The notes beneath the pieces are model-generated. The model worked only from the letters and a program-made list of their open reading frames with translations, made no database searches and was not told the DNA's origin. DNA of 9,314 bases from Rickettsiales bacterium (GTDB lineage: Bacteria; Pseudomonadota; Alphaproteobacteria; Rickettsiales; UBA1997), in assembly GCA_023262945.1 (NCBI GenBank), contig JALQXY010000144.1, positions 1 through 9,314 of the forward strand, written 5' to 3'. A program made the position numbers and the translations under genes. Every line of letters begins with the position of its first letter. Position 1 is the first letter of the stretch. Below, one piece after another: positions 1 to 6,363 of this stretch.

Positions 1-2
1 AA

Positions 3-236
3 AATTATAAAGAAATTGCACAATTAATTGCTGAAAACTTTAAGGAACAATTAAAAGAAGGAGTTAATTTAAGTTTAAGGGATTTAAGAGATGTGGTTAG
101 CAAATTGGATTTAAGAGATATGGTTAGTAAATTAAAAGACACTGCTGCATCACCCAAGAAAGAAAAACCATCAGCAATCACAGAGCAGGCAAGTGCCTCA
201 GGGCTATCAGAAGAATTAAGGGAGCAGGCGGCGTAG
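3..236 (+). CDS. C-terminal end of an unidentified protein with a short internal repeat (5' end outside window)
   Basis: The plus frame beginning at base 3 is open for 77 codons and ends at TAG 234-236; the start lies off the left edge. I do not recognise the family. The first residues (NYKEIAQLIAENF) faintly resemble the helical half of an ankyrin repeat, but one partial unit proves nothing. Next comes a nine-residue duplication (DLRDVVSKL then DLRDMVSKL) encoded by a 27-bp tandem repeat. The last 35 or so residues are Ala, Ser, Glu, Lys and Pro rich, look disordered, and end EELREQAA. This tail is richer in G+C than the genes to the right. It converges on dapF with a 21-bp gap and no recognisable terminator. 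A repeat protein or a secreted protein is possible; this is speculation. Confidence that it is coding rests on the open frame, the low-complexity but protein-like composition and the in-phase repeat. Confidence 0.6.
   Translation, partial: NYKEIAQLIAENFKEQLKEGVNLSLRDLRDVVSKLDLRDMVSKLKDTAASPKKEKPSAITEQASASGLSEELREQAA
81..134 (+). repeat. 27-bp tandem direct duplication
   Basis: Bases 81-107 and 108-134 are two adjacent copies of a 27-bp unit that differ at 3 positions. The unit is a multiple of three and stays in frame inside the partial gene, duplicating a nine-residue helix-like segment (DLRD.VSKL). Two of the three differences are synonymous and one changes Val to Met, which suggests a fairly recent duplication or selection on the protein sequence. 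Confidence 0.85.
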
Positions 237-257
237 TATTAAGGTGGGTACTAAAAA

Positions 258-1079
258 TTAGGGAAAACAACCTTTAAACTCTAGTTCATAGCCACCAATC
301 ATGACGATTTGATCATTTTCATCACCACTCCATTCAATGATAATATCTCCGCCAGGATATTTAATTGTGACTTTGTTATTATTTATCATTTTATTTTTTA
401 TAGCAATAGCAGCAATTGCACATGCACCACTTCCGCAAGCCCTTGTTTCTCCAGCACCCCTTTCCCATACCCTGGCTATTATCTGAGAGTCAGAAGCGAT
501 ATAAGCAAATTCAACATTTGTTTTATTAGGAAATAAAGAATGATTTTCTATTTGCGGACCTAGAGTTAATAGCTGATTATCTAAAACTTCATGATCCAAA
601 AAAATAACCGCATGAGGATTGCCAATATTAGCACAATATATTTTGTTATCTAATAAATCAAAACCTTGAGTATTTATATTTTTTGATAATGGAATATTTT
701 GCCAATCAAATTTTATCTTGCCCATCTTAACAGCAATCATATTATCATTTTCTAACCAAGCTTCCAATATATTAGCGGCACTTTTAATTTTAACTTTTTG
801 TAATGATTTATTTTCAGAAAGCAGAATTGAAGCAACGCATCTTGTTGCGTTACCGCAAGATTCAGCAATTGAACCAGAGCTATTATAGATTTTTATTACA
901 CAATCAAATTCATCACTATGATCAATGATAATTAGTTGATCGCAACCAATACCAGATTTTCTGTTACATATTTCTTGGCATTTTTCTGGCGATATATCAA
1001 AAAATTCTTTTCTAGCATCAATTATAACAAAATCATTGCCAGCACCATTCATCTTTACAAAAGAGGTATTTTTTGTCAT
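258..1079 (-). CDS. dapF: Diaminopimelate epimerase (DapF)
   Basis: This cytosolic enzyme converts LL-diaminopimelate to meso-diaminopimelate, used for peptidoglycan cross-linking and as the lysine precursor. At 273 residues it has the usual full length. The N-terminal motif MNGAGNDF lies at about residues 10-17. The two catalytic cysteines of this cofactor-independent racemase fold are C75 in ESCGNATRC and C215 in ETRACGSGAC, and the substrate-binding motif GNPHAV is at 153-158. The ATG at 1077-1079 is chosen because the conserved N-terminus begins only a few residues later. It is the last gene of the minus-strand group kdsA-regulator-efp-dapF, 13 bp after efp, and has no visible Shine-Dalgarno sequence. 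No terminator is seen in the 21-bp gap to the convergent gene on its left. The product matches the peptidoglycan-binding OmpA-family protein encoded at 8055-9128. Confidence 0.97.
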   Translation of the reverse strand: MTKNTSFVKMNGAGNDFVIIDARKEFFDISPEKCQEICNRKSGIGCDQLIIIDHSDEFDCVIKIYNSSGSIAESCGNATRCVASILLSENKSLQKVKIKSAANILEAWLENDNMIAVKMGKIKFDWQNIPLSKNINTQGFDLLDNKIYCANIGNPHAVIFLDHEVLDNQLLTLGPQIENHSLFPNKTNVEFAYIASDSQIIARVWERGAGETRACGSGACAIAAIAIKNKMINNNKVTIKYPGGDIIIEWSGDENDQIVMIGGYELEFKGCFP

Positions 1080-1092
1080 TTAAAAATTAAAA

Positions 1093-1656
1093 TTATTTAG
1101 CGCGGCTAACATATGAAAAATCATCTGTTTTAATGATAATTTCTTCACCTGATTCAATGAATTGTGGCACCATAATTTTTACATCATTTTCAAGAACAGC
1201 AGGCTTATAAGAAGAAGTGGCGGTTTGACCCTTCACAACAGCATCAGCTTGCTTTATTTTTACTTTTATTTGTTCTGGTAGATAAGCAGAAACTGCTTCA
1301 TCATTGCAATATTCGATTCTAATATTCATACCATCTTCTAAAAATGGCAAAGATTCTCCTAACAAATCATTACTTATATTAACAGTTTCAAAGCTTTCCA
1401 TATCCATCAAAACTAGATCATCTTGATCAAAATATTGAAATTGAAAATTTTTTTGCTCAACATAAGCAACTTCAATATCTTCACTTGAAGAAAATCTTAC
1501 ATTTGTTTTGTTTCCTGTCTTGATGTTTTTCATTTCAACCTGTATGTAAGCACCGCCCTTTCCTGGCTTAACATGATCTCTTTTTGCCACTTTCCATAGC
1601 TGATTTTGATATTCAATTACATTTCCTATTTTTACTGAATTTGCGTTTGTTTTCAT
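1093..1656 (-). CDS. efp: Translation elongation factor P
   Basis: EF-P binds the ribosome between the P and E sites and relieves stalling at consecutive prolines. The 187-residue length is standard, with an N-terminal KOW-like domain (about 1-65) followed by two OB-fold domains (about 66-127 and 130-187). The domain I loop carries VKPGKGGAY with the tip lysine at K33, the position modified in E. coli by EpmA/EpmB. The C-terminal domain holds the family signature near VPQFIESGEEI. No lysine-modification gene (epmA, epmB) is in this window, so whether K33 is modified cannot be told. The ATG at 1654-1656 follows the response-regulator stop by 23 bp. That gap is almost pure A and T with no Shine-Dalgarno sequence. 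It lies mid-operon with the upstream regulator and downstream dapF. Confidence 0.97.
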   Translation of the reverse strand: MKTNANSVKIGNVIEYQNQLWKVAKRDHVKPGKGGAYIQVEMKNIKTGNKTNVRFSSSEDIEVAYVEQKNFQFQYFDQDDLVLMDMESFETVNISNDLLGESLPFLEDGMNIRIEYCNDEAVSAYLPEQIKVKIKQADAVVKGQTATSSYKPAVLENDVKIMVPQFIESGEEIIIKTDDFSYVSRAK

Positions 1657-1679
1657 TTTTAAATTATTTATTATTTAAT

Positions 1680-2345
1680 TTAGCAGATTTTATATCCTTT
1701 ATTGCGTATAGTTTGTAAAAATTGTGGTTTTTTTGGATTTTGTTCTATTTTTCTTCGTAAACGAGTTATTTGCACATCGATAGTTCTACTATCAACACCC
1801 CCTATTAATCCAGAAATTTTCTCACGATCTATTGCCTCTCCCTGGTTTTCGCATAAAATATTAAGTATTTTTATTTCAGTTTCGGTAAGATAAATAAATT
1901 CATCATTTTTGCTAAGTTTTAAATTTTTTAAATCAAAAATATAATCACCAAATACACAATTTTCTTGTTTATCATTAATCGTGATTCTTTTTAAAATGTT
2001 ATTGATTCTTAGCAGTAATTCTTTTGGTTCAAAAGGTTTAGCTAAATAATCATCAGCACCAGATTCTAATCCTTTTATTCGATCATTAAAATCACCGCGC
2101 GCAGTAAGAATTATAATTGGTACCTTTGAATATTGTCTTACATCTTTAGTAAAGCTAATTCCATCTTCTTGAGGCATCATAACATCAACTATCATAAGAT
2201 CAAACTTATCACTTTTTAAAGCATCTCTTGCCGCAGAAGCGCCATTTACCAAAGATACTTGAAAATTATTTTCTTCCAGAAATTTACCAAGCAAATTTCT
2301 TAATCTAGTATCATCATCAATAATTAAAATATTATATTTTGTCAT
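1680..2345 (-). CDS. OmpR-type two-component response regulator
   Basis: This 221-residue protein is a receiver domain (about 1-118) joined to an OmpR/PhoB winged-helix DNA-binding domain (about 125-221). The receiver keeps the acidic cluster D10-D12, the phosphoacceptor D54 in VDVMMP, the switch threonine T81 and the conserved lysine K103 in LAKPFEP. The output domain shows the expected TETEIKILNIL segment, a recognition helix around 187-200 (RTIDVQITRLRRKI) and the terminal wing (TIRNKGYKI). The protein closely resembles the OmpR/PetR-like regulators common in alphaproteobacteria, but its regulon and signal cannot be read from the sequence. Its ATG overlaps the kdsA stop codon by 4 nt (ATGA, 2342-2345), so the two are probably translationally coupled. 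No histidine kinase gene is in the window, so its partner is encoded elsewhere. Alternative names in related genomes include ompR; I leave the symbol blank. Confidence 0.95.
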   Translation of the reverse strand: MTKYNILIIDDDTRLRNLLGKFLEENNFQVSLVNGASAARDALKSDKFDLMIVDVMMPQEDGISFTKDVRQYSKVPIIILTARGDFNDRIKGLESGADDYLAKPFEPKELLLRINNILKRITINDKQENCVFGDYIFDLKNLKLSKNDEFIYLTETEIKILNILCENQGEAIDREKISGLIGGVDSRTIDVQITRLRRKIEQNPKKPQFLQTIRNKGYKIC

Positions 2346-3172
2346 TGTGATTTTATTAATTGATCAATTTTTTTAAGAATTTGTAAAATATTTTTTAAAT
2401 TATCAAGCCTAACCATACAAGGGCCATCGGAAGGAGCATTATCAGGATCTTGATGAACCTCCATAAATAAAGCAGCAACCCCAACCGCTACTGCAGCCTT
2501 TGCCAAAACTTCAACAAACTCTCTTTGACCACCACTGGCACCACCTAAACCACCCGGCTGCTGCACTGAATGAGTTGCATCAAATATTACTGGATAGCCA
2601 GTTTTTGCCATAATAGTCAAACTTCTCATGTCAGAAACTAGAGTATTATAGCCAAAACTAACACCTCTTTCGGTAAGCATGATTTTATTATTACCAAAAT
2701 GTTCCATTTTCTTAACAATATTTGCCGCATCCCAAGGTGCAAGAAATTGACCTTTTTTAATATTTATGATTTTATTACTATCGGCAGCAGCTTTTAAAAG
2801 ATCAGTTTGACGGCATAAAAAAGCTGGAATTTGTAATATATCTACCTCTGGTCTCTCTTTTAAAATATTACACTGTTCTTCATTGTGAATATCAGTTAAA
2901 ATTGGACAGTTAAATTGTTTTTTTATTTCAGCAAAAATTGGTAGCGTTTTTTCAATTCCAGCACCTCTTTGACCAGAAAAACTAGATCTATTAGCCTTAT
3001 CAAAAGACGATTTGTAAATATAGCCAATATTTAAATCATCGCAAATTTCCTTTATTTTGCCAGCAATCATCAACGAATGATCTAAGCTCTCTGTTTGACA
3101 AGGACCTGCTATTAAAACAAAAGGTAAATTATTGGCGATATTAATATTTTTAATTGATATTTGATGATTCAT
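2342..3172 (-). CDS. kdsA: 3-deoxy-8-phosphooctulonate synthase (KDO-8-phosphate synthase)
   Basis: KdsA condenses phosphoenolpyruvate with arabinose 5-phosphate to form Kdo-8-phosphate, precursor of the Kdo of the lipopolysaccharide inner core. The 276-residue length is standard. Recognisable motifs are KSSFDKANRSS (about 54-64), ILTDIH (91-96), IPAFLCRQTDLL (about 115-126), FDATHSVQQPGG (197-208) and GGASGGQR (210-217). The residues C25 (AGPC), H201, E238 and D249 are placed with almost the same spacing as the known metal ligands of the Aquifex enzyme (C11, H185, E222, D233). This predicts the metal-dependent class; the E. coli enzyme has Asn at the Cys position. It is the first gene of the minus-strand group. 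A good Shine-Dalgarno sequence (AAAAAGGA, 3181-3188) precedes the ATG at 3170-3172, and its stop overlaps the regulator start. Confidence 0.97.
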   Translation of the reverse strand: MNHQISIKNINIANNLPFVLIAGPCQTESLDHSLMIAGKIKEICDDLNIGYIYKSSFDKANRSSFSGQRGAGIEKTLPIFAEIKKQFNCPILTDIHNEEQCNILKERPEVDILQIPAFLCRQTDLLKAAADSNKIINIKKGQFLAPWDAANIVKKMEHFGNNKIMLTERGVSFGYNTLVSDMRSLTIMAKTGYPVIFDATHSVQQPGGLGGASGGQREFVEVLAKAAVAVGVAALFMEVHQDPDNAPSDGPCMVRLDNLKNILQILKKIDQLIKSQ

Positions 3173-3178
3173 AAATAT

Positions 3179-3188
3179 TTTCCTTTTT
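3179..3188 (-). promoter_or_regulatory. Shine-Dalgarno sequence of kdsA
   Basis: Read on the minus strand, bases 3188 to 3179 are AAAAAGGAAA, ending 6 nt before the kdsA ATG at 3170-3172 (the AGGA core is about 8 nt away). It is the only strong ribosome-binding site I found ahead of a start codon in this window, and it supports the kdsA start. Confidence 0.7.
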
Positions 3189-3203
3189 TAACTAATTTTA
3201 AAA

Positions 3204-3233
3204 AATATAATTAATTAATTCTTTATCTGTTAA
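3204..3233 (-). promoter_or_regulatory. Candidate sigma-70 promoter of the kdsA operon
   Basis: On the minus strand TTAACA (3233-3228) and TATATT (3209-3204) are separated by 18 nt. Each matches its consensus hexamer at 5 of 6 positions. The expected start of transcription is near 3197, giving a leader of about 25 nt that includes the Shine-Dalgarno sequence. In DNA this AT-rich such matches arise easily by chance; position is the main support. Confidence 0.4.
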
Positions 3234-3383
3234 TTGAAAATTGGATTTTTAACAAAATATTTTTGAAAAATAAATTACAAAAAATAAGTCTAGAATTTAA
3301 ACAATTTACAACAATTAAGATAAAATTTTAAAGACAAAAAACATAATTTATTATCATAATCACAATAACAAATCAATATTTAT

Positions 3384-4478
3384 ATGTTTGCTAAACCAAT
3401 AAATTTTATATTAATATTTATTGTTATAATCTGCAATTTAATTATTCTTACCACTCCAATTATTGCCTCATTATATCCGTTTATAAAATTTAAAACTGCG
3501 TTTCTTTATCTTGCAACGAATGATAATATATATCAAAAAGTAGAAATATTTTTATTTTTTTTATTTTTTATTTTTAGCTTTTTTATGATAGTATATATCA
3601 TTTTTGATTTTATATTTTCAATATCAGCTAAATCATCAATTAAGAATTGTAAAGATTATCAAAAAATTAAAGATTATAGATTTTTATCCGATATTTTTAA
3701 AGAAGTTCAAAATAAATTTAACAAAAAAAATGTTAAATTATTGATTAAAAACTCCAATGAAATAAATGCTTATGCAATAGGAGGAATGCGTCAAGATTAT
3801 ATAATACTAACTCATGGAATTATAAACCATTTTCTTGCCAAATCAAGAAATATAAATGATTTTTTATTGGTAACACGCAGCATAGTAGCACACGAAATGT
3901 CTCATATTGTTAATAAAGATTTTTTACCATCTTATCTTATAATAATTAATCAAAAAGTTACCAATTTAATCTCTAACGTAATATATATTATTTTTAGCTT
4001 TATAATCAAAACTATAAAATATTTCCCTTATATCGGAAAAATATTATCAAAGATGATTAATTTTATTCATAATAAGTTAATAATATTTCTTACCTTTTTT
4101 AATAGAGTTGCGGTTTATAATATTTATGAATTTCTAAGAAAATTTATCTCGCGCTCAATTGAATATCGCTGCGACAAACAATCGTCTTTAGCTTTTGGTG
4201 GCAATAATATGTCTCTAGCTCTTTCTATGTTAGGAAAAAATAGTTATTTTACAATATTTTCAACGCATCCTAGTTCAAAAAACAGAATAAAGAAAATTAA
4301 AAATATCAAGGCAATAAATCAAAAAATAAGAATCGATTTTGTTAATTTATTATCAAATATAGCTTCTTTTTTATTAATTATTTTTATTTGCTATTACTTT
4401 GCTGATAAAGCAAAAATAGATTTATTAATAAAATATTTTTTTCGATATTTACAATTCTTTACTAATATTATTAATTAA
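3384..4478 (+). CDS. HtpX-like M48 family membrane zinc metalloprotease
   Basis: This is probably an integral inner-membrane zinc endopeptidase of the M48 family, which in E. coli (HtpX) helps degrade misfolded membrane proteins. The 364-residue protein has two N-terminal membrane segments (about 8-30 and 55-80), the zinc motif HEMSH at 170-174, two hydrophobic stretches (about 193-215 and 222-245), the third zinc ligand E260 in SIEYRCD, a THP motif at 294-296 followed by KNRI, and a final hydrophobic segment (about 322-340). Motif order and the 86-residue gap between H174 and E260, with membrane segments between, match the HtpX layout. The protein is longer than E. coli HtpX (about 293), mainly at the N-terminus and in a C-terminal tail. 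The ATG at 3384 gives a sensible N-terminal membrane anchor but lacks a Shine-Dalgarno sequence. The substrate is unknown. Confidence 0.88.
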   Translation: MFAKPINFILIFIVIICNLIILTTPIIASLYPFIKFKTAFLYLATNDNIYQKVEIFLFFLFFIFSFFMIVYIIFDFIFSISAKSSIKNCKDYQKIKDYRFLSDIFKEVQNKFNKKNVKLLIKNSNEINAYAIGGMRQDYIILTHGIINHFLAKSRNINDFLLVTRSIVAHEMSHIVNKDFLPSYLIIINQKVTNLISNVIYIIFSFIIKTIKYFPYIGKILSKMINFIHNKLIIFLTFFNRVAVYNIYEFLRKFISRSIEYRCDKQSSLAFGGNNMSLALSMLGKNSYFTIFSTHPSSKNRIKKIKNIKAINQKIRIDFVNLLSNIASFLLIIFICYYFADKAKIDLLIKYFFRYLQFFTNIIN

Positions 4479-4487
4479 TTAAAAAAA

Positions 4488-4544
4488 GACTAAAAACTAG
4501 TCAAAAAGATAAAGTCAGATTGTTTAGTTTTTATATGTTTTTTT
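4488..4544 (+). terminator. Weak AT-rich hairpin followed by a T run, possible terminator of the protease gene
   Basis: TAAAAACTA (4491-4499) and TAGTTTTTA (4525-4533) form a perfect 9-bp inverted repeat with a 25-nt loop, followed by a run of seven T about 3 nt later. Overlapping it is a second small hairpin, GACTA-AAAAC-TAGTC (4488-4502), which on the minus strand is followed directly by seven T. Both stems are short or nearly pure A-T, so termination efficiency is doubtful. Confidence 0.3.
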
Positions 4545-4584
4545 AAGTGGTAATTGTTATTAGTTCATTATTAAACAAGATAGC

Positions 4585-6363
4585 ATGAATAACTTAACAA
4601 CAATTTGCGACCTTCTTTATCAGCAAAATAATAATTTTAAAAAAGAAAATTTTCTTAATTACAAAACAGCAAGAAAGCTAAAATCTTTTTCTAATCAAGA
4701 ATTTTTTGACAAAGCCCTACAATTTTCTTGTGGTCTCAAAGAACTTAATATCAAACCTAAATCAATTTTAGCTAATTTTTCTTATCAAAATCCGATTTGG
4801 CTTATCGTTGATTTTGGTGCAATTTTAGCCGACTTAATTACTACGCCAATTTTTCATAACATATCTAAAGATAATTTAATTTATCAAATCAAAGATAGTG
4901 ATAGCCAAGTAATTTTTTCTGACAATCTATCATCAATTGATATATTAGAAATTCATAATAGTAAAATTAAAATTATTTATTTTAACAATTACGATAAAGC
5001 TTTAGATAATTTTAAAAAAGAAAATATAATATCATTTGATGAAGTAATTAGAATTGGCAAAAAAGCACTTGATGATAAGAAATATAATTTTAGCAAATTA
5101 TCGCAAAAAATTAAAAGCCATAATATTGCTACTATAATATACACTTCAGGAAGTACGGGCAATCCAAAAGGAGTTGAAATAACTCATCACAATCTAATTT
5201 CACAAATCAATGCCACTAAAACATTTTTTCCTTTAAAAGAAAATGACGTAGCAATATCATATCTACCGCTTGCTCATATTTTCGAAAGAATGGTTGTTAT
5301 GTATTATATATCGCAAGGAGTAAGTATATATTTTATCGACAATGTTAAGAAAATTAGTATCTATTTGCAGCAATTTAAGCCAAATCTTATAACAACAGTA
5401 CCAAGAGTTTTAGAAAAGATTTATCAAGGCATTTCTTTTAAAATAGATAGCTCGTCTTTTTTTAGCAAAATTATTGGCAAGCTGGCTGTTAAAAGGGCTT
5501 TAACAAAAAACACCAACCATAAAAATTTTATTGATAAAGTTTACGATAATCTAGTTTATAAAAAATTTCGTTATGCTTTAGGAGGTAAAATTGACATGAT
5601 TATATGCGGAGGATCTCCTATATCAAATGATATGGAAAGATTTTTTATTAACATTGGCTTTAATCTTTATGTTGGCTATGGTATGACAGAAACCTCTCCA
5701 GTGATAGCAGCAAATTGTCCTCTTTATAATAAATTCTCTACCGTTGGAAAAGCTTATCCCGATGTTCAATTAAAAATATCGAAAGACAAAGAATTGCTGG
5801 TAAAGGGTCCAAATGTAATGAATACATATCACAATAATCCTCAAGCAACAAAAGAGGTAATTGATAATGAGGGTTGGCTTAAGACTGGTGATTTGGCAGA
5901 AATTGATAAGGATGGATTTGTTAAAATTATTGGTCGCAAAAAAGAATTATTCAAAACAGCTTATGGGAAATATGTCGTACCGATACCAATAGAACAACAG
6001 CTTACACAAAAACTTGGCTTTGTTATTGGAGTTTTACTAATAGCTGAATCAAAGAATTTTGTTTCAGTTTTAATATTTCCCGATTTTGAAAATTTAAAGA
6101 AAATTAAAGAAAAATTAGATTACAAATCTTCTGATAGAATATTTCTTAAATCAGATATTTTAAAACAATTTACTCAAGAAAAAATAGATGATTTAAATTT
6201 AAATCTTAACAAATGGGAAATGATAAGAAAATTTGCTATAATTACTGATAAGATTTCAATAGAATCTGGTGAAATAACGCCATCAATGAAATTAAAAAGA
6301 TCTTTATTGGAAAAAAAATATCAAAAATTAATAGATGATTTTTACCTAACCCCTAAAACATGA
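4585..6363 (+). CDS. Long-chain acyl-CoA synthetase (AMP-forming)
   Basis: The enzyme activates fatty acids with ATP and CoA through an acyl-adenylate, for lipid synthesis or degradation. Its 592 residues carry the full set of adenylate-forming motifs: the phosphate-binding loop YTSGSTGNPKG (186-196), YLPLAHIFER shortly after, YGMTET (365-370), TGD with the ribose-binding aspartate D436, GRKKELFKT starting at G450, and near the C-terminus TPSMKLKRS, which contains the lysine region used in adenylation. The pattern (GKYVVP after the KT motif) fits the long-chain FAA1-type branch rather than E. coli-type FadD, so I leave the symbol blank. No other fatty-acid genes are in the window, so the role (scavenging host or environmental fatty acids, or recycling) is inference. 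The ATG at 4585 lacks a clear Shine-Dalgarno sequence. The 3' end overlaps the end of metF on the other strand by 22 bp. Confidence 0.94.
   Translation: MNNLTTICDLLYQQNNNFKKENFLNYKTARKLKSFSNQEFFDKALQFSCGLKELNIKPKSILANFSYQNPIWLIVDFGAILADLITTPIFHNISKDNLIYQIKDSDSQVIFSDNLSSIDILEIHNSKIKIIYFNNYDKALDNFKKENIISFDEVIRIGKKALDDKKYNFSKLSQKIKSHNIATIIYTSGSTGNPKGVEITHHNLISQINATKTFFPLKENDVAISYLPLAHIFERMVVMYYISQGVSIYFIDNVKKISIYLQQFKPNLITTVPRVLEKIYQGISFKIDSSSFFSKIIGKLAVKRALTKNTNHKNFIDKVYDNLVYKKFRYALGGKIDMIICGGSPISNDMERFFINIGFNLYVGYGMTETSPVIAANCPLYNKFSTVGKAYPDVQLKISKDKELLVKGPNVMNTYHNNPQATKEVIDNEGWLKTGDLAEIDKDGFVKIIGRKKELFKTAYGKYVVPIPIEQQLTQKLGFVIGVLLIAESKNFVSVLIFPDFENLKKIKEKLDYKSSDRIFLKSDILKQFTQEKIDDLNLNLNKWEMIRKFAIITDKISIESGEITPSMKLKRSLLEKKYQKLIDDFYLTPKT

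Larger units (their letters stand above)
3173..3383. other. Divergent intergenic region between kdsA and the M48 protease gene
   Basis: These 211 bp separate the minus-strand kdsA group from the plus-strand protease gene. They are almost entirely A and T. The left third holds the kdsA ribosome-binding site and candidate promoter. On the plus strand I found no convincing promoter pair for the protease gene: TAGAAT at 3291-3296 is a decent -10 but lacks a -35 at proper spacing. A small dyad (CAAAA-TAT-TTTTG, 3253-3265) is present. There is no open frame of note and no RNA gene. Confidence 0.6.

Noticed and set aside
234..253. TAGTA/TACTA inverted repeat after the left-edge gene as a terminator
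   Set aside because: Only 5 bp with a 10-nt loop and no T run on the transcribed side for either neighbour.
309..536. 75-codon plus-strand open frame inside dapF
   Set aside because: It lies wholly antisense to the strongly conserved dapF and its translation resembles no protein I know; it is a shadow frame.
1702..1893. 63-codon plus-strand open frame inside the response regulator gene
   Set aside because: Antisense to a conserved winged-helix domain, with no start signal or recognisable motif.
3198..3233. TTAA pairs upstream of kdsA as CtrA binding sites
   Set aside because: TTAA is very common in this AT-rich DNA and no pair has the required 7-nt spacing.
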